The notes under the pieces: model-generated | Seen by the model: the letters and a program-made list of their open reading frames with translations, nothing else | Database searches by the model: none | What the model was told of the DNA's origin: nothing | Shown here: piece by piece, positions 36,501-51,337 of the stretch | Position numbering within the stretch: the first letter of the stretch is position 1 | Layout of the letters: each line of letters opens with the position of its first letter | Assembly (NCBI RefSeq): GCF_048544455.1 | Contig: NC_133526.1 | Coordinates: forward strand, 12,788,001-12,852,000 | Source of the DNA: Silene latifolia | Taxonomy: Eukaryota > Streptophyta > Magnoliopsida > Caryophyllales > Caryophyllaceae | DNA: 64,000 nt | Reading direction: 5' to 3' | Translations under genes and position numbers: made by a program

Positions 36501-37000
36501 CACTTCAGAATAATCCTTTCAGTAATCCTTCAGATAACCCCTTTTTAGTTAAGTCCCCTTTCAGTCCTTTAGAGAGAAGTATCCTTCAGCCTTCCCTTTA
36601 GAGAGAATTATCCTTCAGCCTTTCCTTTAGTGAGAGATAGCCTTCGGAGTTTAGCCTTCAGAAGTGTTAAGAAGCTTCTTCAGAATCCCTGTGACCCCCT
36701 AATGCCTTCAGACACCAAGTTATCTTCAGACCAAAGAGTTTTTTTTGCCGAAGCGTCTTCAGTTCCGCTTCACCCAGGGGTATCTCAGGTATGGTCTCTT
36801 CTTATGGCTGGCGAGCTTCCTTACGTAGTCTAATGGACTTTAAACGACCCTCCCCGATAGTCGACAGACTCTAAAATGTTCCCGACGACAGGTCCTTGGC
36901 TCAGACCCCTTGAGCCGCCTCGCGTCGCCATAGTCGTCAGGTTGTAATCTTCGATTGACCTGATGGCTATACTTTGACTTTCGCCTTGTCCAAGCCTCAG
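33598..37000 (+). other. 3' region of Ogre-like element
   Basis: No convincing gene; the reading frame at 34103-34432 is Lys/Gln-rich low complexity. Two copies of a motif (GAACTACGA ... TGGTTTGATTTCAC ... TACGTAGGCAGTCC) lie at about 34979-35028 and 35087-35138. Tandem repeats follow at 36080-36620. Confidence 0.7.
36080..36620. repeat. Tandem repeats before Ogre-like 3' LTR
   Basis: Three units of about 70 bp ('gagagtttgcttgaggacag' followed by 'aggcagat' and 'ccccaaagtcatcg') span 36089-36250. A degenerate 'ccttcagataatcc' short-repeat field extends to about 36620. Confidence 0.9.
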
Positions 37001-37015
37001 TCAAAGTGGGGGCTC
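37001..37015 (+). other. Polypurine tract of Ogre-like element
   Basis: 'tcaaagtgggggctc' directly precedes the 3' LTR. Confidence 0.8.
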
Positions 37016-39611
37016 TGTAGACACCTCGTTTCTGCACCCCTCGCAAACCACCCAGTGATGATTGGGCCGCATGTTTGGTACGCGGAACGATTTGTGACAG
37101 TTCGTAAGATTATCGTCAAGTGATTGCTCAAATATTAATGTCGACCTCTTAGTTGTCATCTACGCGCCGATACGGTCGTTTTGGCAGTAATTAGAGTACA
37201 TTTGGAGTCCGGGTCAAAAAACCGTCTTCATTTCCTAAAACCGTCAAATTCCGAGTCAAAGCAATGTGCTTGTCTACCTAAGGTTAGTATGTCATAAATG
37301 TTGAGATTATATCTCATTTTGAGTCCAATGTCACTTCTTTAGGCTAAACTAAAAGTTTACATTACAAAATGTGCATTTCATTTAGTTAAAACGACAACCC
37401 GACCTTTAGGCCCATTTTACGAGGTCATAACGACTTTTTTGGGTCAGGCCTATTTGACAGAAAGTTCTAGATCTCTTTCTTAGCTTTCCAACGCCACCGA
37501 AATCAACTTAATCCGAGTCTTGTAGAGAAAGTTATGCCTAAAATACGACAGGCTGTCAAACGCGTTTTCTACGCGCAGAGGAACCTACCCAGGAAAGGAC
37601 GCAGCAAGTGCTGCGCCTCTTCCAAGGGACGCAGTGCCTGCTGCGCCTCTTCCCCAGGGCTTTCTTTTTGTCCAAGTTTCCGCGTTTAACCTAAGTCGGT
37701 TGTTTCCGGATCTTTCTTTCCGTATCCTAGTCTTACCATAATTCCTTCGCGTGATTAGTATAAATAGGAGCCTTGGCTCCTCATATTTCTCACGCGAGTG
37801 TCCGCCCTTCTCTTCTCCCTTTGCATTCTAGACTTTGTTCTTACTAATTGGCGCCTACGTGCTTGAACATTCGACCACGTAAGCTCGGATCTTTCCGGGT
37901 ACCAGCCTCTCCGTTGCATGACCGACCAATTTGACCACTACACTCAATCAATCTAATTAATCAACTTGTTAAATCGTTTTCCTCTTTCGAGGGCACTCTT
38001 TCCTTGCGTTCGCGTCGAGCATCACTAATCGATCTTCTTAGTTCTTCTCGTTAAAATCAACATGTAAGTCCGAGGGTGTATTAATCTCTCTTTTATTTAC
38101 TTTGTTTTTATTATTGTATAACAATTGTAAGATTTATGTCGAACACACCATTAAAACCGATTTCTAAAAACCGTCTTTAAAACCTTTTTACGGATTTCCA
38201 AAGAGATGACGAAGAGAAAAGACGCAGAATCGCTGCGCGCCTCTTGAAGGAGCGCAGACACTGCGCGCGCCTCTTCGTGAGGGCCGCGCAGCCTCGCTTC
38301 TTTTCTTCTTCTCCGTCCTCTGTAATTCGTGTTTGTGTTTGTTTTATTTGTTTCTTTTTGTTCATTAATTCGTTCATCATAATAACATATCAATTCACAT
38401 GTATATAATTGTTCATTCATCATTAATATGCTTAATTCATCATTGTTCCGACTTAAATCCTAGATAATCAATATTTACGGGTTTTTGTCATTAATATTCA
38501 AATCTGGGTTTTAGAAGTTCAATTTCGTTCATATTGAGTTTAAGAGTTCATCGTTGATATATTTGCATCCATATTCATTGATAGTTCGTCATGTTTAGTT
38601 TCATTCACCGATGTCACTAATTAATCGTTCATTAACATCGACCCTTCACATAATTAATCCGTCTAATTTCCGTCTCATTCATGTTTCATTGTTTATTGCT
38701 TTCATGACCATCATTCATATGTAAATAACATGCTAATCACTTTCATCCGAGTAATTATTGTCGTAATCAATCATTAAATTAACAATTGACATTAACGGTT
38801 TGCGATTAAACTCGGCCAGAACTCACCCTTGGAAACAGACGCAAAGAATCGGCCGCGCTCTTCCAAAGGGCGCAGATTTCTCTTTGCTGTTCGAGATGAG
38901 TTACGTCTCGAACTTCCTTTCTGCCTTGACCTAATTAGTTTACGTATTAATCAACTAATATTCGTATGATCACGCTAATATCTGTTCGTTAATTATTTCT
39001 TTTATTCCTTTTTCTCAAATTATCCGTTTTAAAGGTATTTTCGACATAAATCGCCTATCCGATGTAATTATTGTAATTTTCATTATTGTAATTCATATTT
39101 ATTGTTTTCATTCTTGTATTGTTTGTATGTTCTCACATGTAAATCAATATTAAATCCCGACTTCGATATCAATTGTTTGCTAATTACGTGTTCACCGACT
39201 TAGTCTAATTCACATGCTAGGATTAATTTATTGGATGTTGCATAGCATGCATATAGCCGACGATATATCGAGTGCGAATAAACTCCCTAATCATTAGTAG
39301 AGGCCGCTATCGAGGCGGGCGGGATTAGGTGTTCGATCAAAAGAGCTTCCTAATACGTACCCTCACCCCTTACTCCAGATCTCCGTGAGCACCCGTGTTC
39401 ATTGGCATCCACGAGAGTCATTCTAGACATAGAATGCTAAGGGTAACGATTGCTTAGTGTTCATGTCACTACTTTGTGTCCTGACATGACACGAGGTATT
39501 CGAACGGTTCCAATTTCCCATAAAAATTGGTGGCGACTCCTTACAAAATGCAAACGCTTGTTTTCGAGCCCCTTCGTCCCAAGCGCCCCCGTGGGCGGCC
39601 CGCTGTCCACA
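37016..39611 (+). repeat. 3' LTR of Ogre-like element
   Basis: 2596 bp, nearly identical to the 5' LTR except at the short GC-rich inverted motifs (near 37590, 38220 and 38840), where the two copies differ strongly. Confidence 0.96.
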
Positions 39612-40057
<446 letters not shown>

Positions 40058-40193
40058 ATCAACTAAGGCCAAAATATATAATGAGTCCATAAGTTCTATT
40101 ATGAGCCATTGGATGGAGGGAGATGGAGGGATGAGATCAACCCCAAAAAAGTGTGTTTATTAGCTAATCTCACCATTTCTCTCTGTTATAACA

Positions 40194-40486
40194 GAAGCAA
40201 GAAAGAACAAATAAAGAACAATAAAGAGACAAACGCACAGATTTACGTGGTTCACTAACGGTGTGTTAGCTACGTCCACAGGCGAAGGGAGAGAGTTTTA
40301 TTGATATGTGAGGAGTTTTGATTCTGATTCGAGACGGTATGATAAGCATAACTGCTAGGTAGAGGATTAGAGAGTTTATATAATACTCTCTAAACCTAAT
40401 ACAGAATGACCTAATAAAGGCCCAAGACAGACCTAGCCCAATAACAGATACGGAGCGGTTAACAGAATCAAGGCACAAACCCAACA
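40194..40486 (-). mobile_element. Ty1/copia solo LTR
   Basis: 293 bp absent from the equivalent place in L1. Read on the minus strand it starts TGTTGGGTTTGTGCC, has a TATATAAACTCTC promoter-like box, AATAAAACTCTC polyadenylation-like sequence and the copia-typical AACCACGTAAATCTGTGCG, and ends TTATAACA. Flanks are CTCTC on both sides, consistent with a 5-bp duplication although the context is simple sequence. No internal region remains. Confidence 0.85.
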
Positions 40487-41038
40487 CTCTCCTCCTTCAC
40501 TAATCCACTCTAATTAATCATTAATTTACTATATATTTGTTTTCCACTCATCCATTTCTCTTTCATCTTACACATTTCATTTCTCTCTTCTCTCAAACTC
40601 TAAAAAAAAACCCAAATAAATAAAAAAAACCCAAAAATCCAAATAAATAAAAAACCCAAAAAATCCAAATAAATCAAAAAACTCAAATAAATCATTCATT
40701 CCTCTCTTCCTCATTCACCACCACCCACCACTACCCCACCCGACACCAACTAACCACCCACCACCCCCGCCGCCGCCACCCCACCGCCGCCGCCCCACCG
40801 CCGCTGATGTTTTTTTTTTTTTTTTTTCGTTTTATGTTAATTTGTATGTTTTGAGTTGTTTTTTCCATTCATTTTTTTTTTGTCTTTTATTTTATTTTAG
40901 TTGTCTTTTATTTTGTTAGTTCTCATTTATTATTCATTTTCTTAAATCTCTTTTTGGTATACGTTTTTTTTTAAGATTTCGTGTTTTAAATCTCGTTTTT
41001 TTTTTTGTGAGATACTTTTTTTTCATCTAAGACAATAA

Positions 41039-41850
41039 TGGACTAAAGTTATACAAAAATGAACCAAAGTTATACAAAAATAGACCAAAGTTATACAAAA
41101 AAAAGACTAAAGTTATACAAAAATTGGACTAAAGTTATACAAAATATTTGGACTAAAGTTATACAAAAAATGAACCAAAGTTATACAAAAATGAACCAAA
41201 GTTATACAAAAATGAAACAAAGTTATACAAAAATGGACTAAAGTTATACAAATATGGATTAAAGTTATACAAATATGGGCTAAAGTTATACAAAAATTGG
41301 ACTAAAGTTATACAAAAAATTGGACTAAAGTTATACAAAAATGAACCAAAGTTATACAAAAATGAACCAAAGTTATCCAAAAATAAACCAAAGTTATACA
41401 AAAATGGACTAAAGTTAGTCCATATTTGTATAACTTTAATCCGTATTTGTATAACTTTAGTCCATTTTTGTATAACTTTGGTTCATTTTTGTATAACTTT
41501 GGTTCATTTTTGTATAACTTTATTCCAATTTTTGTATAACTTTAGTCCAATTTTTTGTATAACTTTAGTCCATTTTTTGTATAACTTTGGTTCATTTTTG
41601 TATAACTCTGGTCTATTTTTTGTATAACTTTGGTTCATTTTTGTATAACTTTGTTTCATTTTTGTATAACTTTAGTCCAATTTTTTGTATAACTTTAGTC
41701 TATTTTTGTATAACTTTGGTTCATTTTTGTATAACTTTGGTTCATTTTTGTATAACTTTAGTCCAATTTTTTGTATAACTTTAGTCCAATTTTTGTATAA
41801 CTTTAGCCCATATTTGTATAACTTTAATCCATATTTGTATAACTTTAGTC
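41039..41850. repeat. Inverted 21-bp tandem array in L2
   Basis: Same repeat as at 2703-3690, forward until about 41415 then reversed. Confidence 0.95.
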
Positions 41851-42323
41851 TCTTCAAGGGAGAGGCCCCAACGGTGAATTTATTCCGCCGGCTTCACCAT
41901 CTCCGGCCGTCAATCTCTGGCCGCGTCGGATGGTACGGTGTGCAAATGGAGCAGGGTTATGTCTCTGTTGACAAACTTACTTCTTGCAAGGACTGGAAAG
42001 ATCGGTGGGTGTACGTTAAGGTGCCGGATGACTATCCGCCGCCCGCTTCTTTCAAAGACCAAGTTAATTTGCGGTGTGAGACCAAGGCGGAGCACGACGG
42101 ATGGGTCACCGGAAAAAAGCTCAAGATGGATGCCAGCAAGGTCCCTCTTAAGGAGGATGAGAGGCTGGCGATGAGGCTCTTTGAGGCGGACAAGAGTGGG
42201 TGCCAAGAGATGGATTCCCCAACGCAGATTATCCTTCAGGATGAGCCGCTCTGCCATGTCGGCCTCATACCGGCCCTAGCACAGGGTGAGTGGGGTCGGT
42301 GTGAGGCCCATCACCGCTCTTAA
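41850..42323 (+). pseudogene. Fragment of gypsy-type transposon protein (antisense-ORF type)
   Basis: About 150 codons with coding character: VDKLTSCKDWKDRWVYVKV, PDDYPPPASF, KLKMDASKVPLKEDERLAMRLF. I recognise this as the conserved core of the plant 'putative gypsy type transposon' family, often found as the antisense ORF of Tat-like elements. It starts abruptly at the edge of the 21-bp array. A GT-type donor (CACAGGGTGAGT) near 42282 suggests that the true exon ends there. It lies immediately left of the inverted Tat-like LTR, with the strand opposite to that LTR as expected of an antisense ORF, but in an order (LTR then antisense ORF) that implies a deletion or rearrangement. Confidence 0.65.
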
Positions 42324-42401
42324 CGCTCCTGATTCTCGAACTTCGATTTATTTCTTCTAGTTAACTCTTGCTTTGTTTCCTTCGACCACTTTGGACCGGA
42401 C

Positions 42402-42998
42402 TGTCCGGTGTAATTCCCAGCAAGTATCGTTACCACCCGTGGCTTGTAGAATAATGTCTTGAGTTGAACCCTTCTTGCCTTTATCGTTCCTCTCGGCCTC
42501 TCCTGCAACAATGAACGAATCGGGGCTTGGCTTTGTGCCAAGCGTACTCACTCCGACGCTCAAGTCGAGAAACTTAAAGGATTAAGTTGTGTTACTTGGC
42601 TAGGTATGTATTGTAGAGAGATAAGGAAGATATTATCAGATGAATAGTGTATTTAGGTTAAGTTGTGGAATCCTTTCCTCAATGAAGGTTGAGGAGTATT
42701 TATAGGCTTTCACCTTTTGTCACGTAGTGGCCAAGTGGCTAGCAGGTGGAAAGACTGATCTACCCCTCGGCCGAGGGACCTATGGCAGGCCGGCGGGCCA
42801 TGTTGGCTCACCGCCAAGGGGTCTTGGATATGAGTACGCGGGTATGTGTCCCGACTGGCAGGTTGTCACGCCGAGACCCAGGCTAACAGCCGATGGGGTC
42901 GCATCGGCTAAGTTTGTCTAAGTCGTTGACTTGCTGTGGATATCTTTGACCTTGTTCAATATGTTGACTTGGTCAGCGGTGCAGAATATGCCCCATCA
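42402..42998 (-). repeat. Inverted copy of Tat-like LTR
   Basis: 597 bp, about 95% similar by eye to 3751-4360 in reverse complement. Read on the minus strand it starts TGATGGGG at 42998 and ends CCGGACA at 42402. No primer-binding site follows. The flank at 42999 (GTTTGATTTTATGATTTG) is the reverse complement of the flank left of 3751, so it occupies the same insertion site. Confidence 0.93.
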
Positions 42999-44958
<1,960 letters not shown>

Positions 44959-44961
44959 TAA

Positions 44962-45417
44962 GGCCATGTTCTTTTTGGATTTAAAGTCACTTAATATAAG
45001 TTCACTTGAGATCCTATAAGTTGATTCGGTTCGATTCGAATCCTATAAGTTCGATTCATATTCTATAAGTTCGATTCGATTCGAGATCCTATAAGTTCGA
45101 TTCGATTCAGATTTTATAAGTTCGATTCGAGATCCTATAAGTTCGATTCGATTCGATTTAGATCCTATAAGTTCGATTCAGATCCTATACCTCACTTAAT
45201 TTAAGTTCGATTCGAGATCCTATAAGTTCGATTCGATTCGAGATCCTATAAATTCGATTCGAATCCTATAAGTTCGATTCGATTCGAGATCCTATAAGTT
45301 CGATTCGATTCGAGATCCAATAAATTCAGTTCAGATCTTATAAGTTAAGTTCAGTTCAGTTCAGATCCTATAAGTTCAGTTCAGATCAGATAAGTTTCAG
45401 TCCAAAAGAACAGGGCC
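44962..45417. mobile_element. Tourist-like (PIF/Harbinger-type) MITE containing a minisatellite
   Basis: Terminal inverted repeats GGCCATGTTCTTTTTGGA and TCCAAAAGAACAGGGCC, flanked by TAA on both sides (44959-44961, 45418-45420), as expected of PIF/Harbinger. The interior (45000-45400) is a 20-27 bp minisatellite of 'gatcctataagttcgattc' type. Confidence 0.8.
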
Positions 45418-45420
45418 TAA

Positions 45421-46387
45421 GGATTTTGCGTGGCTTATCAATTTGAAAACGTGTGCGAAACCTCTAGTCAATGGAGTTGGAATTATGCAAAAATCATTTA
45501 CACAAATTAAATGAGGATTTTTACAAAAACGTTGGTCAAAACATCACCGCACAGAACTTCCCGACCACCACGCCCACTAAAACATTTATTACTCTTAATC
45601 CGTATACCCTATAAGCATGAAACCGACGCCAAAAGAACACTAACTCACGAGGCTATTTCTCATAAAATTTTCATCCGTAGAAAATTAACAGGAAGGAAAT
45701 GACAGCAAGATCAGTTACAGAGTATAATCAAACAAAACGGATTTCAACACTAAATCATTCATTTTCCATGTTCCACCCTCTTACAACCATACTATCGACA
45801 CTAACTCATCCTAACTTAAATCTCGCACTTTTGTATATACGTGAACATCTACCCCATAGAAATCCTTTCGCATCCCGACCTACCCCTTACATCTAATCAC
45901 GATTGCTACGACTAGAAACAAGCAATTCAATGGTGTCTCTCATTACTATCACGATACTATACTAGCATGGCTTTGGGATCACATAACCACACATTACCAG
46001 ACATAATAGCACTATCAACACGTCATTCACATCCATCCAGATAGATATCATAAATTCGCAATTATTCTCATGCTCACGATTACCACAATCCAACGCTTCA
46101 TTGATTATTCATCCAGATAAATATCATAATTCCAGCACTAGGTCTCAAGGTATACATCAACTCGCTTATATCCAAGGTTTTCCTTCTAACTACCCCATTC
46201 ACTCGTTTTCTCTTGGGTTGCCTGGTTCAAAACTGAGAGGGCAAAAGAGCACGCATTAAGGGCGCCTTCTTAACCGCACTGTGAGCTCCTAACGATTTAT
46301 TCCCGTGGGTTCATTTTATTTAGACACATCCTACGTTCATTGGGTTCATTGGTTTAGGCCTGAGGATCGTTCGCTCTGATACCACTT
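45421..46387 (-). mobile_element. Truncated second copy of LTR-element leader
   Basis: Near-identical to 51338-52299, the leader that follows the 5' LTR of the minus-strand element. It includes its own primer site at 46373-46384 and stops abruptly at the MITE's TAA. Confidence 0.9.
46373..46384 (-). other. Primer-binding site copy (tRNA-Met type)
   Basis: Minus strand reads TGGTATCAGAGC just inside the LTR, the initiator-Met primer site. Confidence 0.85.
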
Positions 46388-48606
46388 TGTAACACCCCCA
46401 TTTATTTAAGGGCCTGAACTAGGACTCCTCAGATAAATGACGGTGTTACCATCTCGGTTTCCCGAGGTAGTGAATAACAAATTAAACTCCAAGGCAATTT
46501 ATTTAACATTTTAACTTAATTATTACAAATTCTCCTTTTAAATTAAATTACAAGAACTGACGTAAGTAAAGGTGAAGTCTTCTAGATGATGAACTAGCCA
46601 CTAGGTCATCTGATCCAGTGTCTCACGCCCATCCAGCTCCCGTCCTATCTCATAAACCTGTCAAGTCTGCTCCCCATAAAACGGTTCATCACAGGTGTTC
46701 ACGAATACACATGGTCAACCACGAGGTTGAGTAGGGAAAACAATAAAACAGTGAATATGATATGCATGATACTCCGTCACCTCCATCTCCACCTCAACTC
46801 ATCACACACAACCCCGGCACGCCCAGCCATACCGATCCCCGGTAGACTATATATATCGACCGTAGTCGATCTGCCCGCTCACAGCGGAGGACACCAGGGC
46901 AAGTCTGCTGAGAACCACTGGGCCTTATCACAACATCACATCATATCTCATCATCGTCACCACCACACCATCCTCCAACTCCAATGCATATGCAATGCTC
47001 AACAGTAATCAATGCAACATGATATGTATATCAATGAATGAAATCATGCCAGCTATCAAAATAATTAAATAACATGATCAACACGAACAGTTCAGTCAAC
47101 CACACTCCAGTGTATGATTCATAACATAATTTACAACCACGCACAAGTCATCGATCACAGCTCGGTCACATGTAACACAACAACTCAACACAATTTAACA
47201 ATACCTAAGTCAAGTGTATTTCCCTACCTCGTAGCTGCAGTCAAATAGTCGGAAGCCCGGTGATAATCCACAATAATTCGCCCTCTGAAATATAATGAAA
47301 TGATAACCAATTACTTAACTATTCCCATTCCCAAAATAGAAGTTACTAAAAATAGAAACTTTCCCGATATAGAAACTTTTCTCTTTTAACGAACCCGACT
47401 CAAAATCCATTTCTAATTATACTTTAATACACTCGGGAATTAATTAAATAAATTATTAGATGACTCGGGATTAAATTAATTAATTAAGAATACGATTCAT
47501 TACAAATTGTAACGATTTAAATATGAAAAACCCGCTTCGAAAACAAAAACAACTCGATATAAACACGCCCCCTTCACACACGCGCACACACCACCACAGG
47601 CCACCTCACCACCGCGACAACCACCTGACCCAACACCCACTCGACCCAGCCACCAAAAACACCCCCACTGGGGTCGACCCTCGCCGGCGAGGTGAACCAC
47701 TACTGTCTTTTGGCACAGTTCACGGCCGCGCTTCACCACCGCCCCCTTTTCTCCCTTTACCACCACCGCAACCAACAACCTTACCCCTGCCAAACCACCA
47801 CGCCCTTGTTCGCCGTCAGCCCACAAACACCGACAACCTAGCACCACCTTGTCGACCTCCCCCTAGTCAACGGTGGCACCACCCCAAAGCTACCCATCTA
47901 AACCCATCTGAAAACCCGCCAGTTAACCCGTGTGTCAACCCCTGTCGACAACACCTCCTGCCGCCATTTCCACCACCTATAACCCACCTAACCACCACCA
48001 ACAGGAGCGACTCCAACCACCCATTACCTATACCCCATCCGCAACCACCGTGAACACCTCCCTTAGACACTAAACAACCCACAACCCGCGACATAAATAC
48101 AAAACAGAGGAAAAAGGGGTTGAGTTCTTACCTTTACCGCCACCAAAACAGCCACCAGGGCCACCCTAGGTCGTCGTCAAAAGCCCCTGCCCTTCCTTGC
48201 TGCGCCGTCAACAACCCAGGCTCTCTCTCTCTCTCTCGTTTTGTGTGAAGGTTGAGATCTCGGCTGGTGAAGTGAGGGAGGCGGGTGAGGGGTGTGTCGT
48301 GTATTGCTAGGGTAAAACATTAGGTTAAAACTTAGGTTAGAATGGTGTTGGGTTAATTGGGTTAACATGGTATTGGGTAAACCCAAATGGGTCGAGGGTA
48401 AATGGTTTAGCTCACGTCTCGAATACCATATAAACCCGTCTCAAATAACTTATGCAACAGCTCGATTTTACGATATCAACAAGACTAAACAATTAACTCG
48501 ACTCAACTATTATCCCGACATAATTAATAAAATAATATGTATAATAATTATATATATAATAATATCCGTTTAATTAATTACATTATATAAAATACGGGGT
48601 ATTACA
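46388..48606 (-). repeat. 3' LTR of minus-strand element
   Basis: 2219 bp. Contains a Pro/Thr/His-coding CCACC-rich block (47550-48060) that gives long frames in several phases and is not a supported gene. Confidence 0.93.
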
Positions 48607-48621
48607 GTCTTCCCCCCTTAA
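48607..48621 (-). other. Polypurine tract of minus-strand element
   Basis: Minus strand reads TTAAGGGGGGAAGAC immediately before the LTR. Confidence 0.85.
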
Positions 48622-49438
48622 AATGAACTTCGTCCCGAAGTTCGCTCATCCACCGAACCTCCAAGTACCACCGTGGTTACCAAAACAGATTTCCTAGTAC
48701 CTGAACTCGTGAACTTAAGCGGGTGAAACGGTATGTTACATTCTACCCTCCTAAAAAGAAAGTTACGTCCCGGAACTTACTTCATGCAAATCTATCACCA
48801 CTCATGAACTCGTGCAACTATCAGAGCGCCATAACAGCAGCAGTTTAATTACACAACATAGAGAACTCATTTGTGTGGGTACCACGCAACGAAACATCAG
48901 CTTGGTCAAAACTACGATCTACAACTTGATCTAAACCACCATCTATAAACAAGTGGGACATAAACATTAAGATTTTACAATCCTACCCAACTAAAACATG
49001 GTTACGTCCTCGTAACCTCTTCTCGACTTTCATATTCCTATGTAACAAAACACTGTCAACAACATGTAACAGAAAAGAACACGTGACCAAAAGATTTCGC
49101 GGCAACATTAAAGTTGGAAACAAGGTTTTATTATGAAATTAACTGATTGTCAACAGGTATCGCTTATTACTTAGTTCATGATTGACTTAAAACACAACCT
49201 CGAACTAAAAGAACAACAAGAAGGAACCAAAGGTTTACACGGTTTCACAACAGACCGATCATGGTGTTACTAGCCCTAACCTAACGGTTCTTAGGTCGCG
49301 CCTCCTCTGATTCTGGTGACTTCTATGTCATTCCCTTTCTACGTTCACCTCTTCCCGAAGTCCGGCATGGGTGGTTCATCGTACTTTCGGCATCGGTACA
49401 TTAGCGTAAAATTCGCGTCTCGGTCGTCCACTATGAAG

Positions 49439-49729
49439 TCAAAGGTATGCTCGGGCGGGTATTTGGCCCCGCGCAGAATTGGGGTCACGGAAAAGCCTCA
49501 TGCAATGGGTGGTCAACTCTCTCATATAAAATCGTTTCTGTCCTTTAGTATGCCGTCGTCGAATAGAATCGATAAGGGTATACGCTCTTAACTGAGTGTT
49601 AGTTAAATACTCAGGGTGCCCATTATGGCCATACATGTCCATGGCAGTGCAGAGTCTCTCACAATGCTCATTAAAGTCAGCATCAAGTGACATGTAACAG
49701 TCTTGCGGGTGTACATTGTAGGGATCCAT
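49439..49729 (-). CDS. Unidentified ORF inside LARD-like element
   Basis: From the ATG at 49729 the minus strand encodes about 96 residues (MDPYNVHPQDCYMSLDAD..., RLCTAMDMYGHNGHPEYL, FYMRELTTHCMRLFRD). An acceptor-like CCATTTTGTAG lies directly before the exon at 49731, so the start may be spliced. After the TGA at the left end, a shifted frame continues for about 30 coding-like residues (FDFIVDDRDANFTLMYR), suggesting one small indel near 49440. GC content is higher than its surroundings. I do not recognise the family; it may be a transduced host fragment or a novel gag-like protein. Confidence 0.5.
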   Translation of the reverse strand: MDPYNVHPQDCYMSLDADFNEHCERLCTAMDMYGHNGHPEYLTNTQLRAYTLIDSIRRRHTKGQKRFYMRELTTHCMRLFRDPNSARGQIPARAYL

Positions 49730-49762
49730 CCTACAAAATGGAAGGTTAACAAATTTAGACAC

Positions 49763-51337
49763 AAGGGTGTTAAGACAAGGGATTCATCCTCGAGGTTTAC
49801 GTGTGCGAAAGATATATAACAAGTTTTCAGGGTAACTGTTGGAATACCAGGGTTTTGGTCAACTCAAGATCATCACAATTCGCATTATCTACCAGAGAAC
49901 AATCATTTCAGAAATATCAACTGCAAGAATACACGTAAACCAGCATACGATCTACATTGACCCCACCAAATTCCACTCCCAAGTCAAAACCGTTACCAAT
50001 TCCGAATAATTGAACAATCTGCTACTAATAAATCACCAGGAGTATTAAAGTATGTGGTACATGAGCATTACTTAAACACCTCGAAACCATAGAAAACATA
50101 ACACGTAATCAAAACCTTTTTACTCATCAGACATACAACACGAATTGGCCAACTTGTTTGATATAAATTCTGAAACATATTCGCTAATAAAAGTAACAAC
50201 ATATGATCCATGCCCAACACAACACTACTTCCATATCACACATGTGTTTGACATCATTGCAACCATATCGTTCATTTGTGTCCAGCAACTTAGTACCACT
50301 CATTTTCAACAAAACAAACGATATCGCATAACGAGTTTAAACATACATTTGCCTTAATATAAATATGTCAATTGTCGTGTTATACCAAACAGTTTCCTTT
50401 ATATCACACTCATGCAATCGCAAGAATCACTTTAGTATTTTTACGATATTGTAATAACGAACATATTCAATAACAAAAATAACGACACTGTTTATTATCA
50501 TGTTATAGGTTTAGGTTCAACCGAAATAATTTAATGCAATGAAGGCAATAAGTATGACTATAGGCACACAGACTCACATAAAGGACCTTAGGACCCAGAT
50601 GACATCCTACATGTGGGAACATTTAGACACAACCATTACTACCGTTCCTGTGTAAAATATTTAACATCATTATAGTAAATATTCATGCGAGTACATTAGG
50701 ACATTTAACGCCACCAAATTTACCAAGATATGATAATATGGTTTTATGTTTATGTATACCCGACCACTATACGAATAAGATGCACACCCAGAGACATTAC
50801 ATCACGCCAAATGTATACAAAGTATGCAAACAACTGGACTCGTATAACATTTCACCCTCGATTAAGAATCAAATTAAGCTATCCAATTTTACTCATGCTA
50901 TCATGCCAACAATGTTATCAACTAAGTTTTAATTTTATCACTTGTTAAGATATATAACTACTGAACATGCGTGCTACTATCATCATATAGAACATTATAA
51001 TTTCACGTTACTAAGGCTCATGCATTAATCAAACAACTGTGTGAAAACTTAGCATAGAACGCACATTTTACAGGTCATGATTCACGTTGTAACTTTCAAA
51101 AATCACGAATAAACAGCCGTTCAACGAGAACTTAAGTTATATTACTTTTCATAACATACAGAGAGTTGATAATTTGTGATAAAAAGAATGAGGTCGAAAG
51201 TTCAAGAATTCAATTTTTTTTTTTTTTTTTTTAAAGAATTTTACAACTCAGTTGGTCCAAACAAGTATGTGACAGCAATTGGTCCGAAACTTGGGTCAGT
51301 TTGCAAGGCTTACCATTTAATATAGAGACATCAAGAA
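49763..51337. other. Interior of LARD-like element, no gene seen
   Basis: AT-rich, with a T-rich run near 51213-51232. The short frames here have no recognisable features. Confidence 0.6.

Larger units (their letters stand above)
28297..39611 (+). mobile_element. Ogre-like Ty3/gypsy element, gag-only
   Basis: LTRs 28297-30891 and 37016-39611 (about 2.6 kb, TGTAGACACC ... TGTCCACA) are flanked by the 5-bp duplication GTGTG (28292-28296 and 39612-39616). A tRNA-Arg-type primer site follows the 5' LTR and a polypurine tract precedes the 3' LTR. The 6.1-kb interior has one gag-like ORF and no protease, RT, RNase H or integrase. The long LTRs, tRNA-Arg primer and gag motif suggest the Ogre/Tat group. 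It is a non-autonomous derivative. Confidence 0.9.

Noticed and set aside
47523-48053. 176-residue Pro/Thr/His-rich frame in the LARD-like LTR
   Set aside because: Overlapping frames on the other strand are equally open, it has no domain signature, and the duplicate LTR copy (53432-53963) does not preserve it.
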